Assembly: GCF_000372525.1 (NCBI RefSeq)
Contig: NZ_AQUR01000089.1
Coordinates: 190-64,189, forward strand
Direction: 5' to 3'
DNA length: 64,000 bases
DNA from: Cupriavidus neocaledonicus
GTDB taxonomy: Bacteria; Pseudomonadota; Gammaproteobacteria; Burkholderiales; Burkholderiaceae
Shown: positions 47,612-58,208 of the stretch, one piece after another
Layout: the number at the start of each line of letters is the position of its first letter
How positions within the stretch are numbered: the stretch's first letter is position 1
Notes under the pieces: model-generated
Told to the model about the DNA's origin: nothing
What the model saw: only the letters and a program-made list of their open reading frames with translations
The model's database searches: none
Made by a program: the position numbers and the translations under genes

Positions 47612-48865
47612 ATGGCAGACATCAAGAATTACACCCTGAACTTCGGCCCGCAGCACCCGGCCGCGCACGGCGTGCTGCGCCTGGTGCTGGAACTGGACGG
47701 CGAAGTCATCCAGCGCGCCGATCCGCATATCGGCCTGCTGCACCGTGCCACCGAGAAGCTGGCCGAGCAGAAGACCTGGATCCAGAGCGTGCCGTACATG
47801 GACCGCCTCGACTACGTGTCGATGATGGTCAACGAGCACGCCTACGTGATGGCGATCGAGCGCCTGCTGGGCCTCGAGGTGCCGGTGCGCGCGCAGTACA
47901 TCCGCGTGATGTTCGACGAGATCACCCGCATCATGAACCACCTGATGTGGATCGGTGCGCACGCTCTCGATGTGGGCGCGATGGCGGTGTTCCTGTACGC
48001 CTTCCGCGAGCGCGAAGACCTGTTCGACATGTACGAGGCGGTGTCGGGCGCGCGCATGCACGCGGCCTACTACCGTCCGGGCGGCGTGTACCGCGACCTG
48101 CCTGACACGATGCCGCAATATCGCGCGTCCAAGGTACACAACGAGCGCGCCATCAAGGCCATGAACGAAGCGCGTTCGGGCTCGCTGCTGGATTTCATCG
48201 AGGACTTCACCAACCGGTTCCCGAAGTACGTCGACGAATACGAGACGCTGCTGACCGACAACCGGATCTGGAAGCAGCGCCTGGTGGACATCGGCGTGGT
48301 CAGCCCGGAGCGCGCGCTGCAGATGGGCTTTACCGGTCCGATGCTGCGCGGCTCGGGCATCGAGTGGGACCTGCGCAAGAAGCAGCCCTACGAGGTGTAC
48401 GACAAGCTGGACTTCGACGTGCCGGTGGGCGTGGGCGGCGACTGCTACGCGCGCTACCTGGTGCGCGTGGAAGAGATGCGCCAGTCCAACCGCATCATCC
48501 GGCAGTGCGTGGACTGGCTGCGCCGCAACCCGGGCCCGGTGATCACCGAGAACCACAAGGTGGCGCCGCCCTCGCGCGTGGACATGAAGTCCAACATGGA
48601 AGAACTGATCCACCACTTCAAGCTCTTCACCGAAGGCATCCACGTGCCCGAAGGCGAGGCGTACGCGGCGGTGGAACACCCCAAGGGCGAGTTCGGCATC
48701 TACGCGATCTCGGACGGCGCGAACAAGCCGTACCGCCTGAAGATCCGTGCCCCCGGCTTTGCCCACCTGGCCGCGCTGGACGAAATGGCCAAGGGACACA
48801 TGATTGCTGACGCGGTAACGATCATCGGCACGCAAGACATCGTCTTCGGCGAGATCGACCGCTAA
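47612..48865 (+). CDS. nuoD: NADH-quinone oxidoreductase subunit D
   Basis: 417-residue 49-kDa subunit that forms the quinone pocket with Nuo[23 protein letters not shown] near the N-terminus contains the conserved quinone-pocket histidine; [16 protein letters not shown] and the C-terminal FGEIDR also match the family. A 178-base gap with two hairpins separates it from nuoE. Confidence 0.97.
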   Translation: MADIKNYTLNFGPQHPAAHGVLRLVLELDGEVIQRADPHIGLLHRATEKLAEQKTWIQSVPYMDRLDYVSMMVNEHAYVMAIERLLGLEVPVRAQYIRVMFDEITRIMNHLMWIGAHALDVGAMAVFLYAFREREDLFDMYEAVSGARMHAAYYRPGGVYRDLPDTMPQYRASKVHNERAIKAMNEARSGSLLDFIEDFTNRFPKYVDEYETLLTDNRIWKQRLVDIGVVSPERALQMGFTGPMLRGSGIEWDLRKKQPYEVYDKLDFDVPVGVGGDCYARYLVRVEEMRQSNRIIRQCVDWLRRNPGPVITENHKVAPPSRVDMKSNMEELIHHFKLFTEGIHVPEGEAYAAVEHPKGEFGIYAISDGANKPYRLKIRAPGFAHLAALDEMAKGHMIADAVTIIGTQDIVFGEIDR

Positions 48866-48878
48866 TCACGGACCGCCG

Positions 48879-48927
48879 GCCCGGACGACGATCCGGGCGC
48901 TTTCCGAGGGGCTCCGCCGGGCGGAGC
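48879..48927 (+). other. Paired hairpins in the nuoD-nuoE gap
   Basis: GCCCGGA-N6-TCCGGGC (48879-48898) and GCTCCGC-CGG-GCGGAGC (48911-48927) stand one after the other with no T-run. Probably an mRNA stability or processing element inside the operon. The remaining bases to 49043 hold no gene. Confidence 0.55.
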
Positions 48928-49043
48928 GGCCCGGAAGACCCGCGGCGGACCGGCACGGCCTCAGGCCCGCCGGCGGAACGGCAGCGACGGCTGCAAACCT
49001 GCGGAGAGACGCCCGGTGGCGCTGTCTCCGGCGTTTTACTGCA

Positions 49044-49547
49044 ATGACCATGCTATCAGCAGAAGCTCTCAAGGAAATCGATCGCGCGATCGCGAAGTAT
49101 CCGGCCGACCAGAAGCAGTCGGCTGTGATGGCGGCGCTTGCCGTGGCGCAGGGCGAGGTGGGCTGGGTTTCCCCCGAAGTCATGCAGTTCGTCGCCAACT
49201 ACCTCGAGATGCCGCCCGTGTGGGTGGAAGAGGTGGCGACCTTCTACAACATGTACGACACCAAGCCGGTGGGCAAGTACAAGCTCACCGTCTGCACCAA
49301 CCTGCCGTGCGCCCTGTCGGGCGGCGAGCGGGCTGGCGATTACCTGAAGCGCAAGCTCGGCATCGACTACAACGAAACCACCGCGGACGGCTGCTTCACG
49401 CTGAAGGAAGGCGAGTGCATGGGCGCCTGCGGCGACGCCCCGGTGATGATCGTCAACAACACCCGCATGTGCAGCTGGATGAGCGACGACAAGCTCGACG
49501 CCCTGGTCGAAGAGCTCAAGGCCGAGGCTGCCAAGGGGGGCAAGTAA
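49044..49547 (+). CDS. nuoE: NADH-quinone oxidoreductase subunit E
   Basis: 167-residue 24-kDa subunit of the NADH module with the [2Fe-2S] cluster N1a, ligands C84 and C89 (CTNLPC) and C125 and C129 (CMGAC). Starts [20 protein letters not shown]. Its stop codon is one base from the nuoF start. Confidence 0.96.
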   Translation: MTMLSAEALKEIDRAIAKYPADQKQSAVMAALAVAQGEVGWVSPEVMQFVANYLEMPPVWVEEVATFYNMYDTKPVGKYKLTVCTNLPCALSGGERAGDYLKRKLGIDYNETTADGCFTLKEGECMGACGDAPVMIVNNTRMCSWMSDDKLDALVEELKAEAAKGGK

Positions 49548-49548
49548 C

Positions 49549-50844
49549 ATGACCTGTCTGCACGACCGCCATATCCAGCCGCTGATCCTGGCCGGCCTGG
49601 ACGGCAAGAACTGGCACCTGGAAGACTACGTCAAGCGTGGCGGCTACCAGCAACTGAAGCGCATCCTGACCGAGAAGATCCCGCCCGAGCAGGTGATCGC
49701 CGACGTCAAGGCCTCGGGCCTGCGCGGCCGCGGCGGCGCGGGCTTCCCGACCGGCCTGAAGTGGAGCTTCATGCCGCGCACCTTCCCGGGTCAGAAATAC
49801 CTGGTCTGCAATACCGATGAAGGCGAGCCTGGCACGTTCAAGGACCGCGACATCATCCGCTACAACCCGCACTCGCTGATCGAGGGCATGGCCATCGGCG
49901 CGTACGCGATGGGCATCACCGTGGGCTACAACTACATCCACGGCGAGATCTGGAACGAATACAAGATCTTCGAGGAAGCCCTCGAAGAAGCGCGTGCCGC
50001 GGGCTTCCTCGGCGACAACATCCTGGGCTCGGGCTTCAGCTTCCAGCTGCACGCCCACCACGGCTACGGCGCCTACATCTGCGGCGAGGAAACCGCGCTG
50101 CTGGAATCGCTGGAAGGCAAGAAGGGCCAGCCGCGCTTCAAGCCGCCGTTCCCGGCCAGCTTCGGCCTGTACGGCAAGCCGACCACCATCAACAACACCG
50201 AGACCTTCGCCGCGGTGCCGTTCCTGCTGGCGGTCGGCCCCGAGAATTACCTGAAGATGGGCAAGCCGAACAACGGCGGCACCAAGATCTTCTCGATCTC
50301 GGGCGACGTCGAGCGTCCCGGCAACTACGAGATCCCGCTGGGCACGCCGTTCGCCAAGCTGCTGGAACTGGCCGGCGGCATGCGCGGCGGCAAGCGCATC
50401 AAGGCGGTGATCCCGGGCGGCTCGTCGGCGCCAGTGGTGCCGGGCGACCTGATGATGGCGTCCGACATGGACTACGACTCGATCGCCAAGGCCGGCTCGA
50501 TGCTGGGCTCGGGCGCGGTGATCGTGATGGACGAGACGCGCTGCATGGTCCGCTCGCTGCTGCGCCTGTCGTACTTCTACTTTGAGGAATCGTGCGGCCA
50601 GTGCACGCCGTGCCGCGAAGGCACCGGCTGGCTGTACCGCATGGTCAATCGCATCGAACACGGAGAAGGGCGCCAGGAAGACCTGGACCTGCTCAACAAC
50701 GTCGCGGAAAACATCATGGGCCGCACCATCTGCGCGCTCGGCGATGCCGCGGCGATGCCGGTCCGCGGCATGCTCAAGCACTACTGGAAAGAGTTCGAAT
50801 ATCACGTCGAACACAAGCAGTGCATGGTTCCGGCCTACATCTAA
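49549..50844 (+). CDS. nuoF: NADH-quinone oxidoreductase subunit F
   Basis: 431-residue 51-kDa subunit that binds NADH, FMN and cluster N3. [20 protein letters not shown] is the NADH/FMN glycine loop, [16 protein letters not shown] follows, and the [4Fe-4S] ligands are in [16 protein letters not shown] with a fourth Cys near the C-terminus (TICALGDAA). Confidence 0.97.
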   Translation: MTCLHDRHIQPLILAGLDGKNWHLEDYVKRGGYQQLKRILTEKIPPEQVIADVKASGLRGRGGAGFPTGLKWSFMPRTFPGQKYLVCNTDEGEPGTFKDRDIIRYNPHSLIEGMAIGAYAMGITVGYNYIHGEIWNEYKIFEEALEEARAAGFLGDNILGSGFSFQLHAHHGYGAYICGEETALLESLEGKKGQPRFKPPFPASFGLYGKPTTINNTETFAAVPFLLAVGPENYLKMGKPNNGGTKIFSISGDVERPGNYEIPLGTPFAKLLELAGGMRGGKRIKAVIPGGSSAPVVPGDLMMASDMDYDSIAKAGSMLGSGAVIVMDETRCMVRSLLRLSYFYFEESCGQCTPCREGTGWLYRMVNRIEHGEGRQEDLDLLNNVAENIMGRTICALGDAAAMPVRGMLKHYWKEFEYHVEHKQCMVPAYI

Positions 50845-50856
50845 GCGTGGCAGAAC

Positions 50857-53220
50857 ATGGTTGAACTAGAGATCGACGGCAAGAAGGTTGAGGTTGCTGA
50901 GGGCAGCCTGGTGATGGAAGCCGCCCGCAAGCTGGGCACCTACATCCCGCACTTCTGCTACCACCGCAAACTGTCCATCGCGGCCAACTGCCGCATGTGC
51001 CTGGTCGAGGTCGAGAAGGCCCCGAAGGCGCTGCCTGCCTGCGCCACGCCGGTGACCCCCGGCATGAAGGTCTTCACCAATTCGGAGAAGGCAGTCAAGG
51101 CGCAGAAGTCCGTGATGGAATTCCTGCTGATCAACCACCCGCTGGATTGCCCGATCTGCGATCAGGGCGGCGAGTGCCAGCTGCAGGACCTGGCCGTGGG
51201 CTACGGTGCCTCGGAGTCGCGCTACAAGGAAGAAAAGCGCGTGGTGTTCCACAAGAACGTGGGCCCGCTGATCTCCATGGAAGAGATGACCCGCTGCATC
51301 CACTGCACCCGCTGCGTGCGCTTCGGCCAGGAAGTGGCCGGCGTGATGGAGCTGGGCATGCTCAACCGCGGCGAGCATTCGGAGATCACCACCTTCGTCG
51401 GCAAGACCGTCGACTCGGAACTGTCGGGCAACATGATCGACCTGTGCCCGGTCGGCGCGCTGACCAGCAAGCCGTTCCGCTATTCGGCCCGTACCTGGGA
51501 ACTGGCGCGCCGCAAGTCGGTGTCGCCGCACGACGGCCTGGGCGCCAACCTGGTCGTGCAGACCAAGAACCAGCGCGTGATGCGCGTGCTGCCGCTCGAA
51601 AACGAAGACATCAACGAGTGCTGGATTTCCGACAAGGACCGCTTCTCGTATGAAGGCCTGAACAGCGCCGACCGCCTGACCCGCCCGCTGCTGAAGCAGG
51701 GCGGCGAATGGATGGAAACCGACTGGCAGACCGCGCTCGAATACGTCGCCAATGGCCTGGCCGGCATCAAGCGCGAACACGGCGCCGACCAGATCGCCGC
51801 GCTGGCCAGCCCGCACAGCACGCTGGAAGAGCTGTTCCTGCTGGGCAAGCTGATGCGTGGCCTGGGCAGCGACAACGTCGACTTCCGCCTGCGCCAGTCC
51901 GACTTCTCGGCCGCGCTGAAGGGCGCGCCCTGGCTGGGCATGCCGGTGGCCGACGTGACCACGCTGCAACGCGCGCTGGTGATCGGCTCGTCGCTGCGCA
52001 AGGACCATCCGCTGCTGGCCTCGCGCCTGCGCCAGGCGACCAAGAAGGGCGCCCGCGTGACCGTGCTGGGTGCCGGCGGTGAAGACCTGCTGATGCCCGC
52101 CACCCGTATCGACGTGGCCCCGTCGGGCTGGACCGCCGCGCTGGCCGGCGTGGCCCGTGCCGTGGCCGCGGCCAAGGGCGTTGCCGCCCCGGCCGGCACC
52201 GAAGGCTTCGACGGTGGCGACGTTGCCGCCAAGGCCGCCGAAGCGCTGCTGTCGGGCGAGCGCCGTGCCGTGTTCCTCGGCAACGAGGCCGTGCGTCATC
52301 CGCAGTTCTCGGCGCTGCACGCGCTGGCACAGTGGATCGCCACCGAAACCGGCGCCACGCTGGGCTTCCTGACCGAAGCGGCCAACACCGTCGGCGGCTA
52401 CATCGCCGGCGCGCTGCCGCAGCAAGGCGGTGCCAACGCGCAGGCGATGCTGGACGCGCCGCGCAAGGCCTACATCCTGCTGAACACCGAGCCGGAATTC
52501 GACACCGCCGATCCGGGCAAGGCCCTGGCCGCGCTGTCGCAGGCCAGCACGGTGGTGGTGCTGTCGCCGTTCCGTTCGGAAGCGGCCATGCAGTACGCCG
52601 ACGTGATCCTGCCGGTGGCGCCGTTCACGGAAACCTCCGGCACCTTCGTCAACTGCGAAGGCAAGGCACAGAGCTTCAACGGCGTGGTCCGCGCACTCGG
52701 CGAATCGCGTCCGGGCTGGAAGGTGCTGCGCGTGCTGGGCAACCTGCTGGACGTCGCCGGCTTCGACTACGAAACCGCCGAGTCGGTCCGCGCCGAAGTG
52801 CTGTCGGCATCGGTCGAGGCACAGCTGAACAACGCCACCGACGCGTCGATCCGCGTTGCCGCCGCTGCCGCCAACGGCATCGAACGCATCGCCGACGTGC
52901 CGATCTACCACGCCGACCCGATCGTGCGCCGCGCCGACTCGCTGCAGCTGACCGCCGCCGCGCGCCGCGCCATGCAGATCGCGCTGCCGGCCGACCTGTT
53001 TGCGCGCCTGGGCATCCAGTCGGGCGACCCGGTCCGCGTCACGCAAGGCCAGGGCAGCGTGGTGCTGCCGGCCGTGCTGGAAGCCACGCTGCCGGCCAAC
53101 ACCGTGCGCGTGCCGGCGGCAACGCCGGCGGCCATGGGCCTGGGCGGCATGTTCGGCACGGTCACCGTTGAGAAGGCCATCGACCTGGCACCGGCTACCG
53201 GCGCCATGGCCACGGCGTAA
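50857..53220 (+). CDS. nuoG: NADH-quinone oxidoreductase subunit G
   Basis: 787-residue 75-kDa subunit. The N-terminal ferredoxin domain carries N1b ([18 protein letters not shown]), then C-x2-D-type His/Cys ligands ([18 protein letters not shown]) and [11 protein letters not shown] for N5 and N4. A molybdopterin-oxidoreductase-like domain without the cofactor follows. It carries electrons from NuoF towards NuoI. Confidence 0.97.
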   Translation: MVELEIDGKKVEVAEGSLVMEAARKLGTYIPHFCYHRKLSIAANCRMCLVEVEKAPKALPACATPVTPGMKVFTNSEKAVKAQKSVMEFLLINHPLDCPICDQGGECQLQDLAVGYGASESRYKEEKRVVFHKNVGPLISMEEMTRCIHCTRCVRFGQEVAGVMELGMLNRGEHSEITTFVGKTVDSELSGNMIDLCPVGALTSKPFRYSARTWELARRKSVSPHDGLGANLVVQTKNQRVMRVLPLENEDINECWISDKDRFSYEGLNSADRLTRPLLKQGGEWMETDWQTALEYVANGLAGIKREHGADQIAALASPHSTLEELFLLGKLMRGLGSDNVDFRLRQSDFSAALKGAPWLGMPVADVTTLQRALVIGSSLRKDHPLLASRLRQATKKGARVTVLGAGGEDLLMPATRIDVAPSGWTAALAGVARAVAAAKGVAAPAGTEGFDGGDVAAKAAEALLSGERRAVFLGNEAVRHPQFSALHALAQWIATETGATLGFLTEAANTVGGYIAGALPQQGGANAQAMLDAPRKAYILLNTEPEFDTADPGKALAALSQASTVVVLSPFRSEAAMQYADVILPVAPFTETSGTFVNCEGKAQSFNGVVRALGESRPGWKVLRVLGNLLDVAGFDYETAESVRAEVLSASVEAQLNNATDASIRVAAAAANGIERIADVPIYHADPIVRRADSLQLTAAARRAMQIALPADLFARLGIQSGDPVRVTQGQGSVVLPAVLEATLPANTVRVPAATPAAMGLGGMFGTVTVEKAIDLAPATGAMATA

Positions 53221-53240
53221 GAACAAGAGCGAGAAAAGAC

Positions 53241-54305
53241 ATGATTGACTGGATTACCTCGCAAGGGCAGGGCGTACTGGGCGCGTACTGGACGCCGCTG
53301 TGGATCCTGATCCGCGCCGTGCTGATCGTGGTGCCCCTGCTGCTGTGCGTGGCTTACCTGATCCTGTGGGAGCGCAAGCTGATCGGCTGGATGCACGTGC
53401 GTCTGGGCCCGAACCGCGTCGGCCCGCTCGGCCTGCTGCAGCCGATCGCCGACGTGCTGAAGCTGCTGCTCAAGGAAGTCATGATGCCGACGCAGGTCAG
53501 CCGCGGCATGTACCTGATCGCGCCGCTGATGGTGCTGATGCCTGCTGTCGCAGTCTGGGCGGTGATTCCGTTCCAGGCTGAAGTGGTGATGGCCGACGTC
53601 AACGCCGGCCTGCTGTACGTGATGGCGATCAGCTCGGTCGGCGTCTACGGCGTGATCCTGGCCGGCTGGGCCTCGAACTCCAAGTACGCCTTCATCGGCG
53701 CCATGCGTGCCGCGGCACAGATGGTGTCGTACGAAATCGCCATGGGCTTCGCGCTGGTGACGGTGCTGATGGTTGCCGGCAGCCTGAACCTGTCGGCCAT
53801 CGTCAACGGCCAGAACACCGGCTACTTCGCCGACATGGGCATCAACATCCTGTCGTGGAACTGGCTGCCGCTGCTGCCGATGTTCGGCGTCTACTTCATC
53901 TCGGGCGTGGCCGAAACCAACCGCCACCCGTTCGACGTGGTCGAAGGCGAGTCGGAAATCGTGGCCGGCCACATGATCGAATACTCGGGCATGGCGTTCG
54001 CGCTGTTCTTCCTGGCCGAGTACATCAACATGATCATCATCTCGACGATGACCGCGCTGATGTTCCTGGGCGGCTGGGCGCCTCCGTTCTCGAGCGTGGT
54101 CACCAACGCGGTCCCGGGCTTCTTCTGGCTGCTGATCAAGGTATTCCTGCTGCTGTCGGTCTTTATCTGGATCCGTGCCTCGTTCCCGCGCTACCGCTAT
54201 GACCAGATCATGCGCCTGGGCTGGAAGGTCTTCATTCCGCTGACCGTGGCATGGCTGATCATCGTGGCGATCTGGATCAAGTCGCCGTGGAACATCTGGC
54301 ACTGA
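53241..54305 (+). CDS. nuoH: NADH-quinone oxidoreductase subunit H
   Basis: 354-residue membrane subunit with about eight helices; it forms the quinone chamber with NuoB and Nuo[21 protein letters not shown] and [20 protein letters not shown] (acidic quinone-site loop) are diagnostic. Confidence 0.97.
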   Translation: MIDWITSQGQGVLGAYWTPLWILIRAVLIVVPLLLCVAYLILWERKLIGWMHVRLGPNRVGPLGLLQPIADVLKLLLKEVMMPTQVSRGMYLIAPLMVLMPAVAVWAVIPFQAEVVMADVNAGLLYVMAISSVGVYGVILAGWASNSKYAFIGAMRAAAQMVSYEIAMGFALVTVLMVAGSLNLSAIVNGQNTGYFADMGINILSWNWLPLLPMFGVYFISGVAETNRHPFDVVEGESEIVAGHMIEYSGMAFALFFLAEYINMIIISTMTALMFLGGWAPPFSSVVTNAVPGFFWLLIKVFLLLSVFIWIRASFPRYRYDQIMRLGWKVFIPLTVAWLIIVAIWIKSPWNIWH

Positions 54306-54318
54306 ACAGCCAAACGAC

Positions 54319-54349
54319 GGTGCGGCGCTGCAAGGTGGCAGCGCGCACC
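54319..54349 (+). other. Hairpin in the nuoH-nuoI gap
   Basis: GGTGCG-GCGCTGC pairs with GCAGCGC-GCACC (one bulged base) around AAGGTG, 14 bases after the nuoH stop codon. No T-run. Confidence 0.6.
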
Positions 54350-54376
54350 GCGTGGAAATACTAGGAAGCAATCGTC

Positions 54377-54868
54377 ATGCTGCTCGCCATCAAGGACTTC
54401 TTCAACAGCCTGCTCCTGAAGGAACTCTTCAAGGGCATGGCGCTGACCGGCCGCTATCTCTTCGCGCGCAAGGTCACCGTCCAGTTCCCGGAAGAGAAAA
54501 CGCCGATCTCGCCGCGCTTCCGTGGCCTGCACGCGCTGCGCCGCTACCCCAACGGGGAAGAGCGCTGCATCGCCTGCAAGCTGTGCGAGGCGGTGTGCCC
54601 GGCGCTGGCCATCACGATCGAGTCCGACGCGCGCGCCGACGGCACGCGCCGCACCACGCGCTATGACATCGATCTGACCAAGTGCATCTTCTGCGGCTTC
54701 TGCGAAGAGGCCTGCCCGGTCGACGCCATCGTCGAGACGCAGATCCTGGAATACCACGGCGAAAAGCGCGGCGACCTGTACTTCACCAAGGACATGCTGC
54801 TGGCCGTGGGCGACCGCTACGAGCCGCAGATCGCCGCGGCCAAGGCGGCCGACGCGAAGTACCGCTAA
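54377..54868 (+). CDS. nuoI: NADH-quinone oxidoreductase subunit I
   Basis: 163-residue ferredoxin-like subunit with clusters N6a and N6b. The two cysteine sets are [12 protein letters not shown] and [12 protein letters not shown]. An amphipathic N-terminus ([22 protein letters not shown]) anchors it at the membrane. Confidence 0.97.
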   Translation: MLLAIKDFFNSLLLKELFKGMALTGRYLFARKVTVQFPEEKTPISPRFRGLHALRRYPNGEERCIACKLCEAVCPALAITIESDARADGTRRTTRYDIDLTKCIFCGFCEEACPVDAIVETQILEYHGEKRGDLYFTKDMLLAVGDRYEPQIAAAKAADAKYR

Positions 54869-54913
54869 GCCGGATGACGGCCGGAAGTCCCGGCCGCAGA
54901 CGTAACGCCGGTT

Positions 54914-54988
54914 GGCGGCTGCCGCAAGCAGCAGACCTGGCAGCCGCCGCCACCGAATCGAAATGCGGCCCCTGCAATGCAAGGGGCC
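54914..54988 (+). other. Paired hairpins in the nuoI-nuoJ gap
   Basis: GGCGGCTGCC (54914-54923) pairs with GGCAGCCGCC (54939-54948), and GGCCCCT (54967-54973) with AGGGGCC (54982-54988). Neither is followed by T residues. They lie in a 199-base gap that holds no gene. Confidence 0.6.
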
Positions 54989-55067
54989 AATGCAAGGATG
55001 CCGCAGGAGCGGGCCACCCGAGGGGTTGGCTTGTGCCGGACGGCCCAGAGAGGATCCGATAGGGACC

Positions 55068-55712
55068 ATGGAACTCACGACCACCATCTTCTACGTCTTT
55101 GCGCTGGTGCTGGTGCTCTCCGCACTGAAAGTCATCACCGCGAAGAACCCGGTGCACTCCGCACTGTTCCTCGTGCTGTCGTTCTTCACGGCCGCGGCGA
55201 TCTGGATGCTGCTGCAGGCGGAATTCCTCGCCATCCTGCTGGTGCTGGTCTATGTCGGCGCGGTGATGGTGCTGTTCCTGTTCGTGGTGATGATGATCGA
55301 TATCGACATCGAGCACCTGCGCCGTGATTTCTGGACCTACGTGCCGATGGCCTCGATCGTCGGCGCGCTGATCATCGCCGAGATGGCGATCGTGCTGGTG
55401 CGCAACTTCATCGGCACCACCACGCCGGTGGCACCGGGCGGCTCGCAGGAGCCTGGCTACACGAACACCGCGGCGCTGGGCAAGCTGATCTACACCGACT
55501 ACATCTACGCCTTCGAAGTGGCCGGCATCATCCTGCTGGTGGCGATCATCGCCGCCGTCGCGCTGACGCTGCGCCGCCGCAAGGACGTCAAGGCCCAGGA
55601 CGTGTCGGCGCAGCTGCGCACCCGCCGCGACGAGCGCGTGCGCCTGGTGCCGATGACCGCCGAAGACCCGACCCAGCAGACGGAAGCCGCGGCTGCCGCC
55701 AATAAGAACTAA
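55068..55712 (+). CDS. nuoJ: NADH-quinone oxidoreductase subunit J
   Basis: 214-residue membrane-arm subunit with five helices and a polar C-terminal tail. [20 protein letters not shown] and [16 protein letters not shown] (the pi-bulge helix of the E-channel) identify it. I start at 55068 ([18 protein letters not shown]) after AGGGACC; the frame upstream is the hairpin-rich gap. Confidence 0.95.
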   Translation: MELTTTIFYVFALVLVLSALKVITAKNPVHSALFLVLSFFTAAAIWMLLQAEFLAILLVLVYVGAVMVLFLFVVMMIDIDIEHLRRDFWTYVPMASIVGALIIAEMAIVLVRNFIGTTTPVAPGGSQEPGYTNTAALGKLIYTDYIYAFEVAGIILLVAIIAAVALTLRRRKDVKAQDVSAQLRTRRDERVRLVPMTAEDPTQQTEAAAAANKN

Positions 55713-55729
55713 AGCCCGGAGAAATCGCT

Positions 55730-56035
55730 GTGCTCTCTCTCGCTCATTTCCTCGTGCTCGGTGCGATCCTGTTTGCGATCAGCATCGTCGGCATCTTCCT
55801 GAACCGCAAGAACGTGATCGTGCTGCTGATGGCGCTCGAACTGATGCTGCTCGCGGTCAACATCAACTTCGTCGCCTTCTCGCATTACCTGGGCGACCTG
55901 GCAGGACAGGTTTTCGTTTTCTTCATCCTCACGGTGGCCGCCGCCGAGTCGGCAATCGGTCTCGCCATCCTGGTTGTGCTGTTCCGCAACCTGGATACGA
56001 TCAACGTGGACGACCTGGACACCCTCAAGGGCTGA
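55730..56035 (+). CDS. nuoK: NADH-quinone oxidoreductase subunit K
   Basis: 101-residue membrane subunit with three helices; the two buried glutamates of the proton path lie in [14 protein letters not shown] and [13 protein letters not shown]. The start is GTG at 55730 with GGAG 8 bases upstream. Confidence 0.96.
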   Translation: MLSLAHFLVLGAILFAISIVGIFLNRKNVIVLLMALELMLLAVNINFVAFSHYLGDLAGQVFVFFILTVAAAESAIGLAILVVLFRNLDTINVDDLDTLKG

Positions 56036-56093
56036 GCCGTGGCGCACCACGCAGATACCCAAGACTCACCGACCGCACACCACTAAGCGTCCT

Positions 56094-58181
56094 ATGGCAA
56101 CCACGCTCAACCCCAACCTGCTGCTTGCGATCCCGCTGGCGCCGCTAGTCGGCTCCGCGATCGCCGGCCTGTTCGGTACCAAGTTCTTTGGCCTGTTTTC
56201 CTCGGAGTCGCGCGGCGGCCGGATCGTGGCCCACAGCTCGACCATCCTCGGCGTGGCCATTGCCTGCGTGCTGTCGGTGATGGTGCTGCTCGACGTGATG
56301 AACGGCGCGGGCTACAACGGCACCGTCTACGAGTGGATGGCCATCGGCAGCCTGAAGATGGAGGTCGGCTTCCTGGTCGACTCGCTGACCGCGATGATGA
56401 TGGTCGTGGTGACCTTCGTCTCGCTGATGGTGCATATCTACACCGTCGGCTACATGGACGGGGACCCCGGCTACAACCGCTTCTTCGCGTACATCTCGCT
56501 GTTCACCTTCTCGATGCTGATGCTGGTGATGAGCAACAACTTCCTGCAGCTGTTCTTCGGCTGGGAAGCGGTGGGCCTGGTGTCGTACCTGCTGATCGGC
56601 TTCTGGTACACCCGCCCGACGGCGATCTTCGCCAATATGAAGGCGTTCCTGGTCAACCGCGTCGGCGATTTCGGCTTCATCCTCGGCATCGGCCTGCTGC
56701 TGGCCTACGCCGGCAGCATGAACTACACCGAAGTATTCGCCGCGCGCGACCAGCTGGCTACCGTGGTTTTCCCGGGCACCGACTGGATGATGATCACCGT
56801 GGCGTGCATCTGCCTGTTCATCGGCGCGATGGGCAAGTCGGCGCAGTTCCCGCTGCACGTGTGGCTGCCTGACTCGATGGAAGGCCCGACCCCGATTTCG
56901 GCACTGATCCACGCGGCCACCATGGTGACCGCCGGCATCTTCATGGTCGCGCGCATGTCGCCGCTGTTCGAGCTGTCGGACACCGCGCTGTCGTTCGTGC
57001 TGGTGATCGGCGCCATCACGGCGCTGTTCATGGGCTTCCTGGGCATCATCCAGAACGACATCAAGCGCGTGGTCGCGTACTCGACGCTGTCGCAGCTGGG
57101 CTACATGACCGTGGCGCTGGGCGCCTCGGCCTACTCGGTGGCGGTGTTCCACCTGATGACCCACGCGTTCTTCAAGGCACTGCTGTTCCTGGGCGCGGGC
57201 TCGGTCATCATCGGCATGCACCACGACCAGGACATCCGCAACATGGGCGGCCTGCGCAAGTACATGCCGATCACCTGGATCACCTCGCTGGTGGGTTCGC
57301 TGGCGCTGATCGGCACGCCGTTCTTCGCGGGCTTCTACTCCAAGGACTCGATCATCGAGGCCGTGGCCGAGTCGCATATCGCCGGTTCGGGCTTTGCCTA
57401 CTTCGCCGTGCTGGCGGGCGTGTTCGTCACCGCGTTCTACTCGTTCCGCATGTACTTCCTGGTGTTCCATGGCAAGTCGCGCTGGGGCCAGAACCACGCG
57501 CACCAGCACCATGAGGGCGACCACGAGGACGAGGAAGTCTCGCACGACCATCACCATGGCCTGGCCGCCGGCGAGACGCCGCACGAGTCGCCGTGGGTGG
57601 TGACGCTGCCGCTGGTGCTGCTGGCGATCCCGTCGGTGGTGATCGGCGCGATCGCGATCGAGCCGATGCTGTTCGGCAACTTCTTCAAGAACGGCATCGC
57701 CTTCAAGGACGTGATCTTCGTCGGCGAGAACCACCACGCCATGGCCGAGCTGAAGGAAGCCTTCCACGGCTGGGTGGCGATGGCGCAGCACTCGCTGACC
57801 ACGCCCGTGCTGTGGCTGGCGATCGCCGGTGTGGTGCTGTCGTGGTTCTTCTACATGAAGCGCCCGGATATCCCCGAGGCCATCGCCAATCGCTTCTCGG
57901 GCCTGTACAAGCTGCTGGACAACAAGTACTACATGGACGCCATCAACCAGGCCGTGTTCGCCCGCGGCGCACGCCTGCTCGGTACCGGCCTGTGGAAGGG
58001 CGGCGACCAGAGCCTGATCGACGGCCTGTTCGTCAACGGCGCGGCGCGCGTGGTGGCATCGTTTGCTTCGGCCAGCCGCTACCTGCAGTCGGGCTACATC
58101 TACCACTACGCGTTCGCGATGATCGTCGGCATGCTGGTGCTGCTGACGCTGACGATCACGGGCGTGATCGGCACCAAGTGA
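56094..58181 (+). CDS. nuoL: NADH-quinone oxidoreductase subunit L
   Basis: 695-residue antiporter-like proton-pumping subunit with the long lateral helix at its C-terminus. NNFLQLFFGWEAVGLVSYLLIGF and HAATMVTAGIFMVARMSP are typical. A His/Asp/Glu-rich loop at about residues 459-494 (HAHQHHEGDHEDEEVSHDHH) is a possible metal-binding insert. Start at 56094 (MATTLNPNLLLAIPLAPL). The stop codon lies in a short direct repeat. Confidence 0.96.
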   Translation: MATTLNPNLLLAIPLAPLVGSAIAGLFGTKFFGLFSSESRGGRIVAHSSTILGVAIACVLSVMVLLDVMNGAGYNGTVYEWMAIGSLKMEVGFLVDSLTAMMMVVVTFVSLMVHIYTVGYMDGDPGYNRFFAYISLFTFSMLMLVMSNNFLQLFFGWEAVGLVSYLLIGFWYTRPTAIFANMKAFLVNRVGDFGFILGIGLLLAYAGSMNYTEVFAARDQLATVVFPGTDWMMITVACICLFIGAMGKSAQFPLHVWLPDSMEGPTPISALIHAATMVTAGIFMVARMSPLFELSDTALSFVLVIGAITALFMGFLGIIQNDIKRVVAYSTLSQLGYMTVALGASAYSVAVFHLMTHAFFKALLFLGAGSVIIGMHHDQDIRNMGGLRKYMPITWITSLVGSLALIGTPFFAGFYSKDSIIEAVAESHIAGSGFAYFAVLAGVFVTAFYSFRMYFLVFHGKSRWGQNHAHQHHEGDHEDEEVSHDHHHGLAAGETPHESPWVVTLPLVLLAIPSVVIGAIAIEPMLFGNFFKNGIAFKDVIFVGENHHAMAELKEAFHGWVAMAQHSLTTPVLWLAIAGVVLSWFFYMKRPDIPEAIANRFSGLYKLLDNKYYMDAINQAVFARGARLLGTGLWKGGDQSLIDGLFVNGAARVVASFASASRYLQSGYIYHYAFAMIVGMLVLLTLTITGVIGTK

Positions 58182-58193
58182 TAGGCACCAAGT
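58170..58193 (+). repeat. 10-bp direct repeat at the nuoL stop codon
   Basis: GGCACCAAGT occurs at 58170-58179 and again at 58184-58193. The first copy encodes the last residues and runs into TGA; the second follows at once and would read into TAA. It looks like a small tandem duplication of the gene end. Confidence 0.85.
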
Positions 58194-58208
58194 AAGGAAA
58201 ACATAGAA

